A stretch of 64,000 bases of DNA from Annona cherimola. Lineage: Eukaryota > Streptophyta > Magnoliopsida > Magnoliales > Annonaceae. The position numbers were made by a program, and so were the translations under genes. Shown in pieces: positions 35,590-45,919 of this stretch. The stretch covers positions 64,360,008 to 64,424,007 of the forward strand of contig CM059973.1 of assembly GCA_030490835.1 (NCBI GenBank), read 5' to 3'. The notes under the pieces were generated by a model. The model ran no database searches. It had not been told where the DNA came from and saw nothing but the letters and a program-made list of their open reading frames with translations. How positions within the stretch are numbered: position 1 is the stretch's first letter; each line of letters opens with the position of its first letter.

Positions 35590-35883
35590 ATAGTTTTATT
35601 AATTATCAATATTAGATTTTTAGTAACGATTTCTTGCTTTTGTCTCTGTAAATTATTAAAAGAGTGACAGTTGTTAAAAATTATTAATAAAATATCTAAC
35701 TATTTGGACGGTTGTACAAACCCGTAGGTATACAGTAAGTAATATTGACGGTTTTTAAAACCGTCAGAATAAATTATGCTTTTAGGGAATAATTTAAAAA
35801 AGCGTCAGTAAAATTGTTTTACAGTGACGATTTTTTAACTGTCACAAATAAAACCGTCACTACATGGCATTTTTTTCGTAGTG
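35590..35883. repeat. Right terminal and subterminal region of the CACTA element
   Basis: Several ACCGTCA/TGACGGTT, GTGACAGTT and AGTGACGAT words, in both orientations, precede the inverted end ATGGCATTTTTTTCGTAGTG. They match the left subterminal region in type. Confidence 0.65.
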
Positions 35884-37719
35884 GAATAATACACCTTCAC
35901 ACAATATATAAATGATCTTTTCATATTATAAAGGCCATTTGAACTTAACATAGTTTTTACAACCTATTTTAACAATTTAAATCCAAATAGATTGCCTACT
36001 TATTTCATTCCATCATATTCGTATATTTCTAAAACATCAAAATAAGTTTTTCATTACCATTTTCAACTATATTCAGACAAAATGGGGCTTCCTATTTTAA
36101 TTAGGTTTCTCAACCTAATTTCCACTTTTCCCCGAAAACATAATCATTCAATCTCAAATACCTATTGAAAAATAACTTAAATAACTTGATATTTTAAACT
36201 ATAATAGAATTTTACCCAACATATTTTTGTCCGTAATTTATTTCATTTTGCTCTTTAGCTAACTCTCTCACTTATAAAAAATGCATATTTATTTCATTTC
36301 TTATTTATTCCCTTTTCTACATAAAACCTATGAGTTAATCTAATGAATTTATTTTCATGGCTAAACAACTTGTTAACTAAGCTATTTCACTTAAATCTTA
36401 ACACTCATAACTTAACATATCATATCTTATTATCTAATAATCAAACTAATCATAATTATATAAATACAATAATTAAATGCCTAAAAATTAATATCCAAGC
36501 TCATAAATTCAATTTAATAATTGGGTTTTCCCCAACTTCTCTTTACTTCTGTTCATTTAGCTTATAATTTCATTCCATCATCATTCATATGCATTATAAT
36601 TATTTTAAAATAATAATTATAACCCATTTATTATAGCCAAATTCATCATATGCTCTTGCCTAAATTTAACCTTCATTTAGGCTTACTTGAAATTCTTATA
36701 CATACATATATATGTTTAATAATTACAACTTTGCTTAAAATCCCATTTATTACGAATAAATTTTATATCATTCTTCAAAAATTAAAATTAATCATTTAGG
36801 AGTCATCTTTAAACCAAATTCATCAACCATACACTACCCAACTTTGGCCAGTTAGATGAGAGAGTTTTAAGCTTTAAAATTGAGGGTTTTACTCAATTTT
36901 ATTTTTACATGATTTTAGTTCGACAAGTTTAATATTTTAAAGCAATTCAAATAACCTTCCAACCATTCATACACATGTCATACAATTGCTACTCATTTAT
37001 TCATTCTTCTTTTTTCATATTTATTTGACATTAAAGTTATATAAAATTCACCCCATACATATTTTGTTAAACGAAACTCATACTTCTATACATATTTTCT
37101 AACTACCTAATTTCGTTTATCATATATGTCTGGATTTTAGCTTCAAGATTTGCACATTTTGATCTAAATCCATGTTCGTATATTATTATATTACTAAATT
37201 TAATGTTTACAAGCAACGACACATACCCGTAACGTATATACCCACCTGCCCTCATTTTTTTACCCAATTTTCACATCCAAACGGGTTCAAAATTATTTAT
37301 AAATCATCCCATACACAAAAGTAAAAAAGCCCTATGCCTAGGCCACGATTTTAGAGCTTCCCCATATTTAAGGTACGATGGAAATTTTAAATTTCCTTTT
37401 CTACCCAAGATTATACATGTAATTTTAGAAATAATACACCCAACATTGTTTAAATATGCCAAATAAAAATTTGGGCAGAAAACATAAACTTTTCAAATCT
37501 TGAAATTTTGGATTCATGCATAAGATCAATTTTAGACATCTATTTACATGTTTTACACTCTAATCATCATCATATATATGAATATCTTAAGAACCCCATA
37601 ATTTCTACCATGGAAAACCAAAGCCCTAACTTCCCATAGCCACAAATCTGAATTTTCATCCCATTTTCTATAATTTCTCTTTTCATTCTTATAAATCTAC
37701 CCGTATTTAACAAAATTCC

Positions 37720-38030
37720 TATGATTTTGGAATGCTTGGAGAGAGAATTTCGAAAATCAACAAAAAAAACTCAAATCTTTCTCATATCTCCATTCACTGG
37801 CAATGGGGTTGGATGCTGATAGCGACGGCAGCAGCAAAATGCGAGGATGAACAGTGGCAACCATCTTTTCTCTCCTCCTCTCCCTTCTTTTTCTTTTTTT
37901 TTTTTTTTTACCCTTCTCCTCTCCTCCCGTTTTCTCTTCTGCGTTTTTGCGTTGGAAGGGACATCAGCCCCTTTTGGTTAGCGCGCGCGCGCTCTCTCTC
38001 TCTCTATAAATTTTGGTAGTCCGCACATAC
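37720..38030. repeat. Simple-sequence and CT-rich part of the solo LTR
   Basis: Contains a T tract (about 37897-37910) and a GC dinucleotide run leading into a CT run (about 37981-38004). This is the GC-richer transcribed part of the LTR and encodes nothing recognisable. The equivalent part of the LTR fragment at 29574-30165 is also purine/pyrimidine-skewed. Confidence 0.45.
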
Positions 38031-38438
38031 ATTTGTGCACTACCCCCCATTATTATTTTTTAAAAATTTTTATATGTCCATATATTTTTTACATATCATG
38101 AATCATAAAATTTTAAATTTATGATTTAAACTCATGATGTATTTTAAGATCATTAAGTCATGATCATTCATCAACTTAGATAATTTAACTCAATTAAATT
38201 ATTTAAATAGTATTTAATTGTAATTAATTAATATAAGATTAATTAATATACTTTGCTATCTTTGTAATAAGTGTAGCTTAACTCTTCATCATTTATTTAT
38301 TAATTAACTCTTTTTTTACTATATAATTTTAGGTCATTCATTGATATTAAATTTCATTAATTTCATGGCCTAAAAGTTTCATTTATATACGTTATGTGCT
38401 CAGGGATGCAATTTAAAAATTGCGGGTACTACATTAAG

Positions 38439-39820
38439 GCATTGAAAATGATAATTTCTAATTTTTTACCGGTTATATTTATGATCAACTCTTTTGCATT
38501 ATAGTCATGCTATTTTAGTTTAAAATAGCTAAGAATGCACATAAAGAAATATGGATATTGAATGTATTAATATTCATGTATATGCAAAAGGAAGAAAGAT
38601 TGATGCGGGAAAGTTCACTAGTTATTAATTTTATATTAACACTTCAACAGTATATTCATAAAAAAAGAGAAAAAGAAAGAAATTTCTCTCAAAGTAATGG
38701 GATGACAGATGTCATTTTATAAGAAAGGACTTCTTAAGTGAAACTATCATAAATGCTATATTGACCTTAGTGCTGCTATTACGCCATCATGAGTGATTAA
38801 TTTTGATAATTGATCTTGGAACTTATAAGTTATTTAATACCGTTTAGGTCTACATAATTTTTTAATGTTCTATCAATATCTTGGAATTTAATGTCTTTAT
38901 CAAAATTATTAGTTTATTAATTTAATTTTGGTAACTCAAAGTTCAATCTATTTAATTTATTCCATTTTTTGGTTGATACTGAAATCTCATGTAATGATTT
39001 AATAAATGTATATTGCTCATATCTCGATAACTTGTTCACCATGAATGTATCTGTTGGTGTTAAATGTGAAATAATTTTTCTATACCAACATTTATAGTTT
39101 CTTTTCATATTATATTGAAAGTAAAAAAAAAATATTATCATATTCATTGAAGACTTCTCACATTATGAATTTATTTTCATATTATTTAAGTTTTTGAATC
39201 ATTTTAAAGTTTTCAAAGAAATCATGAAAATAAATAAATAAATAAATAATTAAAGTTATGAAATTTAATAGCGTGACATGTTTTATCGTGAGTATGGTCA
39301 ATTAAGTTAAATATTTAGATCTTTTGCTAGATTCCTATAAAAGAGTAATATTTAACTTAATATACTAGCAGAATTAGTGAGACCAAAACGTATAAGTTTA
39401 TTAAAAATGGTGAGAATAGTGGGAACACAACTCCACTGAATATAACATTAAATATGAGATAGAATATTTGATCTTATTGCATTGCCTAAGTGGTAAATAT
39501 CGGTTAGTAATAAATGAATTTTCATGATCAAATAAGACAATAAGGGCAATGTAAAAAAAGTGTAAGGTCAAATATTTACCAAATGATTCATTTAGACAAA
39601 AAATATTAACTATAATGAGACAGTTTCTTGAGCCTTTAGAAAAGACTTATTTAGATTGATTATAGTATTACTAACTCATTTTGATTTAGAGTTGAATTTA
39701 AGGATGATAGTTTTTATCTAAAAGAAAATGTTTATATGATGTAACTAATAAATTTCAAAATAAAGAAAAGAAAACATTAGTATTCAAATGAAAAAACCAT
39801 ATATAGATTTAAACAAGCTT
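38439..39820 (+). pseudogene. Copia gag 3' half and pol remnants of the old element
   Basis: Directly after the solo LTR the gag frame can be followed to MQKEERLMRE (about 38580-38610), typical of the end of the copia gag domain (usually QEEERL). Further on, short pieces resemble protease-flanking and integrase sequence, for example FGNSKFNLFN at about 38925-38955 (read on the strand shown, with stops). Frames change repeatedly and stops are frequent. No reverse transcriptase motif is seen, so a large internal deletion is likely. Confidence 0.45.
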
Positions 39821-40166
39821 CCTATTAAATAATATAATCTTGTAAGATCCTGTAAGATGACCTAATATAATATAATCCTAAGATTTTGCATAAAAGTGGT
39901 AGCTCAGCATATTTTGGAATATGACAATTTCTTAAGTGGTTAATTTTCTTTTTATTTGAGCATGATGGGAAGACTTTATATAAGTGGGGGAGTGTAGGTC
40001 CCTCCTACACATAATTTATACTTGCAGTTGCCAATAGGCTAGAGTATTATGGGGAGAAAGTACTGTAGAAGAAGACTCTACACTTAGTAAGATTGTTTCT
40101 ATTATTCCACATGAAATCTATGACATTAATAGATTCAAGTACGCTTCCGTGTTACCAAATCCAACA
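39821..40166 (+). repeat. 3' LTR of the old copia element
   Basis: Partner of 18805-19151, ending AAATCCAACA before the TSD GTTAT. The first 30 bp are diverged, so the start is approximate. Confidence 0.75.
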
Positions 40167-40171
40167 GTTAT

Positions 40172-40290
40172 TAGCCAAACAAGAAGCGAAATTTAAAAAG
40201 TACCAAAAATTCACGGTGAATTGACGATGAAAAATAAAATGCAAATTCTCACGAAAGCCCTTTCATATCATTACAACCAGAGTTTCCAAG
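40172..40290 (+). other. Possible host exon remnant with splice donor
   Basis: Just after the copia TSD a stretch of balanced composition ends in TTCCAAG followed by GTAAGT at 40291, a consensus plant splice donor. A matching acceptor, TTATTATTGCAG, ends at 42607. The LINE at 40549-42537 would then lie inside an intron. A short frame from the ATG at 40227 runs across the junction and stops soon after. This is an inference and no protein family is recognised. Confidence 0.25.
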
Positions 40291-40548
40291 GTAAGTCTCA
40301 TTGATCCTCTGTTTCCATGTGTTTCTGGAAGACGCAACTAACTACATAGACACTGGTCCTTAAGATCGATGGTGAAACCCCTCCAAAGATTTGGCACGAG
40401 ACTAACCAATAGATGTCCATTCACAAGGTCTAGATGAAATAAGCCCACTTAATAAGTTTCTCAGGGCAATTTTATGAATCCAATTGAAGATGATGAATAG
40501 GAAAGGTTGCCAATTAAAAAGAATATAAGTTAAGCTTGTCTTCTTTTT

Positions 40549-42537
40549 CTTTTTTTCTTTTTTTTTTGATAAAGGGATACGCCCTACCCCGGACCCCATT
40601 CGATATGAAAGGGGTTATGGGTAGAGTAATCCAAACATTTCATTGCATAAAAATTGTCAGTACAAATTTTACCAAGAATCACATGTGGGGGATTGCCCCA
40701 CCAGACCTGGTGATCCAGAGTAGATACCAGAACTAAATCGGCTAAGGTATGTGCAACATCATTACCTTGCCTTAATACATGGTGTACGGAAAAACAAGTA
40801 TTTGCTTTCAGGAACGACCTGATTTCGTCAATGATAAGACCCACCGGGGAAAGGATGGGGGTCGCATTCGCCAGCAAATGACAGAGTGTGAGGGAATCAG
40901 ATTCAATCAAAGCATGTGTCATCATAGATTGGAGCGCCCAATTGATCCCTAGTAAAAAAGCTGTGGCCTCCATTAATAGTGGCTCCATCACACCCCTCTT
41001 TTTCCAACCACTAGCAGCAATGAAGGAACCCCGTGAGTCTCTAATCACCGCAGCACAGGCAAAAGCCCTCTGTTCGTGTCGGCAACGAGCATCCACATTG
41101 ATCTTTACAAAGCCCATTGGCGGTTTGAGCCATCGTGTTACCAAGTTTCGTCCCAAAGCCCCCGTCTAAACATTCATTTTAGCCTGCCAATGATGATAAA
41201 GGAAGTCCGCGCACCAGGCCGAGGTATCCGTAAAATTTAGTTGAAATCCTTCCTCTTTGAGTTTGTTCCGTAGCCACCACACCCTCCAGCAGCACAATAT
41301 AAATCTCGCGAGATCCACGTGTCTATTTTGCTTTGCCAGCAATTCCATCACCTCCTGTACTGGTACCTCTTGATAGGCCAGCCGTGCCGCCATCCAGCCA
41401 ACCTCTCGAGTAGATTCACACTTGAGGAAAAGGTGGTTTGCATCTTCAGTTTCTTTCTTACATAATGTACAAACCGGGTCCACAACAATGCCCCTGCATG
41501 TGAGGTTGTGTAGCGTGGGAAGGGCATTCATAAGAAGTCGCCATCCAAATATGAGCACTTGAGACGGGAGTTTAAGCCTCCAAATGGTTTTAAGGGTTTC
41601 CAAGTGGGCCGGGACGTCGGTCGTGGAACATAACATTCTGTAAGCCGACTTTACAGAATAATGGCCATTAGGTTCATGCCTCCAGTAGATAGTATCCCCC
41701 ATAGAGCCATTGGGAAGAGGGATTCCGTTTACCTCGTGCCATCGCGTCTCCCCCATAGCCGCAAGAACCCGGTCCATGTTCCAGGAATTGGTTTGACCAT
41801 CTATGAAGAGGTCAACCGTTGCTTCCTCCGGGATTGAAGCCGGGAGGGGTCCAGCCTTCTCTACGTATGTCTCAAGCCACATATCTTTGAAAAACCTAAC
41901 CCGATTCCCATTTCCAATCCGCCATCTGCATCCCCTCACAATCACATCTCTAGCTTTCAAAATACTCTTCCATGTGAAAGAGTCCGATGGCCTTTCTTTG
42001 CACGTCCAAATATCGGTATGTGGGAAGTATCTGGATTTTAGCACTTTATGACACAAGGATGTGTCACTAGAAACTAATCTCCAAACCTGTTTGGCTACAA
42101 GCGCATAGTTGAAATTTTGGAGGTCCCTGAAACCCAATCCACCGGCTCTCTTTGGCTTGCACATCTCCCTCCATGCCACCCAGCTCATTTTCCGTTTTTC
42201 GTCCTTTTCCCCCCACCAAAACTTGCTTAGCATTCCATTTATGTCTTGACAGAATGATTTGGGCAGTAAAAAGATGCTCATAGCGTACATCGGGATGGCT
42301 TGCGCGACTGCCTTGATCAGTACCTCCTTACCACCCCATGAGAGTAACCTTCCTTTCCACCCCTGAATGCGCTTCCATATACGTTCTTTAAGGTCTTTGA
42401 CTAACCCCAATTTGGATCTCCCGAGCCAAGGCGGGAGGCCCAGATAATGTTGGATGTCCTGTCCCTCGGATCCAAAAATTTGGGTCAATTCCCTTTTGGC
42501 ACCGCTATCCGTATTCGGGCTGAAAACAACTCCCGTC
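40549..42537 (-). mobile_element. 5'-truncated LINE, same family as 4.7-10.7 kb
   Basis: On the minus strand the element ends in a poly(A) (plus-strand T tract about 40551-40567) and is truncated near 42537 within the reverse transcriptase to zf-RVT linker. A direct repeat GTCTTCTTTTT (40538-40548 and 42535-42545) is a possible TSD. It overlaps element sequence by about 5 bp and is low-complexity, so microhomology at the 5' junction is likely. Confidence 0.8.
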
Positions 42538-42539
42538 TT
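40584..42539 (-). pseudogene. LINE ORF2 C-terminal half, one in-frame TAG
   Basis: A frame of about 650 codons from 42539 down to 40584 covers the end of the reverse transcriptase region (VFSPN, HYLGLPPWLGRSK), FWWGE, the zf-RVT segment (VCTLCKKETEDANHLFLKC) and the RVT_3 RNase H (NVDARC, MEATAF, ESDS, VLRQGNDVAH). It is interrupted only by TAG at 41166-41168, between the zf-RVT and RNase H parts, and stays in frame across it. It lacks endonuclease and reverse transcriptase catalytic domains because of the 5' truncation. It keeps the FWWGE that is mutated in the copy at 6521-10651. Confidence 0.85.
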
Positions 42540-42685
42540 CTTTTTATTCGACTCTCTTTCAAGAAATAATAATGAGAATTGACTACCTTATTCACTTATT
42601 ATTGCAGGGCCTGGATCAATCCTTGAAATTACTCCACATTGAGAAGTTCACCTTTGACTTATGAAGTCTCTCTCTCTCTCTCATG

Positions 42686-43161
42686 CCCTCTATCCACTGT
42701 GTATGAGATGGGGTATGAGATACTGGTCGTCCTTATGCGAAAGCTAGAGTCCATTAACGCAATCAAATACGGGATAAATAATAATTCATAATGGATTTTG
42801 GTATTCCTCGATGCTCTCTCTCTCATGCCCTCTATCCACTGTGTATGAGATGGGGTATGAGATACTGGTCGTCCTTATGCGAAAGCTAGACTCCATTAAC
42901 GCAATCAAATACGGGATAAATAATAATTCATAATGGATTTTGGTATTCCTCGATGCGCTGTTGGAAGCTTGAGAGGAGAGGCCCAAAAAACAATCCCTCT
43001 ATCCACTGTGTATGAGATGGGGTATGAGATACTGGTTGTCCTTATGCGAAAGCTAGACTCCATTAACGCAATCAAATACGGGATAAATAATAATTCATAA
43101 TGGATTTTGGAATTCCTCGATGCGCTGTTGGAAGCTTGAGAGGAGAGGCCCAAAAAACAAT
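42686..43161. repeat. Tandem repeat, units of 142, 167 and 167 bp
   Basis: Three units start CCCTCTATCCACTGTGTATG at 42686, 42828 and 42995 and are almost identical. Units 2 and 3 end in GCGCTGTTGGAAGCTTGAGA and a short GGCCCAAAAAACAAT tail. Unit 1 instead ends in a CT run like the one that precedes it (42668-42684). The open frames on the minus strand here repeat because the DNA repeats; they resemble no known protein. Confidence 0.9.
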
Positions 43162-43287
43162 CTGAAAATATGACCAGGAATGAATGTCGTCTGTTGAGAA
43201 AGGATGTGTCATAGATCCATTTGTAAGTCTTCTTAGTTTATCCTCTTTTGAAGGTTTGCCTTGACTTATATTCATCAACAACTTTAG

Positions 43288-43440
43288 ACCGCATCATGTT
43301 ACTGATAGGCATTTATGGAGGGGCTGCGCTTCTCGTTAGCGCGCATATTAGCAGCCTTGGTGAAGGTGTAACATCGGCCCGAGAGACTCATATTTCAGGC
43401 AAAGCTATCAAGAATCTAGTTGTTGATATGTCTTCCCGAT
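43288..43440 (+). other. Possible exon with a hydrophobic segment, host gene remnant
   Basis: A 153-bp stretch is bounded by an acceptor-like ACTTTAG and a donor-like GTGAGT. A second acceptor (CCCCTGTACAG) at 43506 closes a 66-bp intron. One frame reads a hydrophobic segment (MLLIGIYGGAALLVSAHISS) and then an amphipathic stretch (GKAIKNLVVDMSSR). I do not recognise the protein. Joining to the next putative exon gives a stop at once, so this is either a gene end or a dead remnant. Confidence 0.25.
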
Positions 43441-43552
43441 GTGAGTCATTGTGTTTTCAAGGATCTCACTAAAGTTCTTTCTTTTGTTTGTTTGGCCCCT
43501 GTACAGAATCAAGAAGCTGCAAATGGCAATGGAAGTGTCTTGACTTTCAACT

Positions 43553-43735
43553 GATTTTCAAAAATAAAAAATAAATATCTAAAATACTTCAAAAATGGTA
43601 AAAATTTATACACATCTTAAACAGATATAGATTAAAAATATTGTAAAAAATTGAAAAAAAATAAAAAATAGGTTAATGCACTCGGGAGCATGCCGCTGCA
43701 TGCTCCCAGGTGCATGCAATCGAGGTCCGGCTTTG
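43553..43735. mobile_element. Half-copy of foldback MITE family A
   Basis: Matches 29398-29530 (CTAAAATACTTCAAAAATGG, AATAAAAAATAGG). It is followed by a palindromic GC-rich block (GGGAGCATGCCGCTGCATGC) and then GGCTTTGATACCATA, which is the complement of a Met-tRNA primer site and may be a trace of an old reverse-strand LTR junction. Confidence 0.45.
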
Positions 43736-43739
43736 ATAC

Positions 43740-45500
43740 CATATTAAAAGATGATTTCTATACAGAATGATTAATCAGAGTTCAGAACAAGTAAATAGAT
43801 AATTTAAATCATGAAATCAGGATTAATAGTAAGTAAACATCATTGTTATCAGTATTATTACTTGACAGATTTAAACGATGTGCTTATGTGATTTAACGAT
43901 GTAGAACTCAACAATGAAAACATTGTAAGAAAGAAATCTACCACATTTATTTCGATAAACGATGCAGAACTCAACAAGACAACATTGTAAGAAAGAAATC
44001 TAACATATTTTTATATTTCGATATCTTTATAATAGAATTGTAAAATTTTAATAATGTATAGAAATTTTAAAGGGATGAAGTTGCGTGATTCCTGTACTGT
44101 AATGAAAAATTTTCTATTCTTTAAGACCCCCGTGCAAATTGTTAATGTGGTAGCCTTAAATAAGTTTATGTTTTGAATTTTATCACTCGATGCAAGTTTC
44201 TTATGTCAAACACAAACTACTGATGCCTATTAGATGATTAGAAAACAATTAGTATGAAAAATTTATCGTCAAGTTCCAAACCAGTTATAAATTATAGAAA
44301 ACCGTATGTACTTCAAATGGATTTTGAGAAATCTATGAAAGAATGAAAATTAACAAAGGGAACTCATTTCTTTTACTAGATTGAGTGTGTGGCTAATGTA
44401 CAAGTGACTAAGATATAATCGGAATGTAAATTGAGTTCAAAACAATTCATTTCAGCTGCATAAAAATACAAAACTTATTTCAAACAGTTGAGGATTATTA
44501 GAAAAGCTCATGTTGCTGGAAAAACAAACATGGAAGCAAGTTTTGTTTGTAATTATATGTTATACAAACCAATTTGCCATTAAAAACCAATTTACATATA
44601 ATTAGGATGGCAAACTCAAATGCAGCAGTGTGTATGAATCTAAAAAGAAAAAATATGTTTAGATTGAGAATGTTGTGGGAGTCATGGTAATTGTGGAAAC
44701 CAGGGCTAGCTTTGGATGCATTTGTAAGGCTGGATAAAGAATTTGTGTGATGTTCCTATAATTAACTCTCTACTTACCAATCAAAAAATAAAAATAAAAA
44801 TAAAATAAAAACTCTACTTGAAGAAATTGAAAACATGGAATGTAGTTTCAGCCGTTGCAAAATTGAAATCATGTTTTTAGTTTCTGAAGTCATGCTACTA
44901 TATGAGTAAACTAGACAAGGAATGCCGTAGATCTTGGATCTTGGATTAAATGTAGTTTAATATATGCATGTTGGCAATCCAGCGTTAAATCTGGCAGATT
45001 ATGAAAAGAAAGGTATGTTTTAAGCTTATCATGTTAATTTTCATTACTTTTGTACAGTTCAAAGTACAAGTTTTGCTTTTTTAGATAAATATCAATATTC
45101 ATTTATCAATGTCTTCACTCTTCTAAGATAAGAATAAAAATTTCAGCACCGACTCTTGAATTGCCAATCTGGATTTTTCCGGATTTAGAAGAATCCAGAA
45201 TTTTTTTTTTCCCACTGACTCACTCACAACCGACTACATGGAATAAATTGGATTACTCCAGTATCCCATTTTACTTTGCATTCCATATGCATACAGTTTA
45301 TGCATTTGTAGTGTGCTTCACTAGTGTGTTTTGGGCGTCTGTTGTGAGAGCGAAGTGAGAAGTGCAAGAAGTGTGGTGAGAGAGGTATAGAGTGTAGTGT
45401 AACATTTTTTAGAGTAACCCTTCTCCAAAAAAAGAATATATCATATTTCATTTCAAGAATATAATATACAAGAATAATTAATGAAGTATATTGACATCAT
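43740..45500. other. AT-rich intergenic DNA
   Basis: No gene seen. A simple A-rich tail (about 44785-44812) flanked by ACTCTCTACTT and ACTCTACTT could mark a small retroposed tail, but no body was identified. A near-duplicate pair lies at about 43905-43945 and 43965-44005 (GATGCAGAACTCAACAA ... AAGAAAGAAATCTA). Confidence 0.4.
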
Positions 45501-45505
45501 CATAA

Positions 45506-45919
45506 TGTTGAATAATGAATGCTCTAAAATAAAATATTATTTATGAAAATATTATAACAAAATAATACACTCAGAATAATTTGGACACTTTATAAGCTCT
45601 TACCCTTAGTACTACCCACACTTGTTCCACAAGAATTTCCCTACTCACTTCCCTAAGCTCTCACTACCATCACTCTACTAGCGCGGGCGCATACACACAC
45701 AGAGAATATGCGTATGGCAAAAGGGGGGGGGGGGCTGCCCCTTTATATAACCATGCATCACCAAATATGGCATTTAATGCCATGGCTGATATTTTCAGCA
45801 AGTTCGGCTAAAAGAGATGGCTAGAAGAGTCTGGTATTCGGTGGCCATTAATGCTTGGTATAAAAAATGGCTGCATTTATTGCAATCTGGAAAAATCCAG
45901 ATTCAGTACTGCTTTTTCA
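45506..45919 (-). repeat. 3' LTR of the minus-strand copia element
   Basis: Matches 50275-50689, begins TGTTGAATAATG and ends CTGCTTTTTCA on the plus strand. It contains a G run of about 12 (near 45725-45735, shorter in the other LTR) and a TATA-like CTTTATATAA. Confidence 0.9.

Larger units (their letters stand above)
24060..35883 (+). mobile_element. CACTA (En/Spm) DNA transposon, 11.8 kb
   Basis: The left end is CACTATGGCAAAAATGCCAT and the right end, reverse-complemented, is CACTACGAAAAAAATGCCAT. The 3-bp TSD GAA flanks both ends (24057-24059 and 35884-35886), the TSD length of CACTA elements. Subterminal DNA is rich in GTGAC/ACCGTCA words. Two degraded genes diverge from the middle: a transposase_24 (TNPA-like) gene on the minus strand and a transposase_21 (TNPD-like) gene on the plus strand. 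Both carry stops, so it is non-autonomous now. Its insertion in a solo LTR dates it after that LTR. Confidence 0.9.
22454..38433 (-). mobile_element. Long solo LTR (about 4.15 kb) split by a CACTA element
   Basis: The ends are TGTAGCGCC (22454) and GGGTACTACA (38433), flanked by the 5-bp direct repeat TTAAG (22449-22453 and 38434-38438). The frame of the host copia gag is recognisable on both sides. Without the CACTA (24060-35883 plus one TSD copy) it is about 4.15 kb and holds no gag or pol, so it is a solo LTR left by LTR-LTR recombination. The minus orientation is inferred because a related LTR piece at 29574 begins TGTAGCACCCTCAATTTTT in the opposite direction. A TTATTGAGTATTTTATACTT block on the minus strand resembles the ACTGAGCTTTCAGCTCA block near 60515. 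Confidence 0.75.
18805..40166 (+). mobile_element. Old Ty1/copia retrotransposon, interrupted by nested insertions
   Basis: Two similar LTRs lie 21 kb apart in direct orientation. The outer ends are TGTTAG (18805) and CCAACA (40166), flanked by the 5-bp TSD GTTAT (18800-18804 and 40167-40171). An initiator-Met-tRNA primer site follows the left LTR. Removing the nested block 22454-38433 plus one TSD copy leaves about 5.4 kb, a normal copia length, and lets the gag reading resume. The coding region is degraded to fragments of gag, protease/integrase and little else, so the element is long dead. Confidence 0.85.

Noticed and set aside
29572..38433. A single element bounded by inverted TGTAG...CTACA ends at 29574 and 38433
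   Set aside because: The right end pairs with 22454 through the TTAAG TSD; 29574 is inside the CACTA, so this pairing would cross its boundary.
42786..43281. Three similar small minus-strand proteins
   Set aside because: They are the same sequence read three times because of the tandem repeat, not a gene family.
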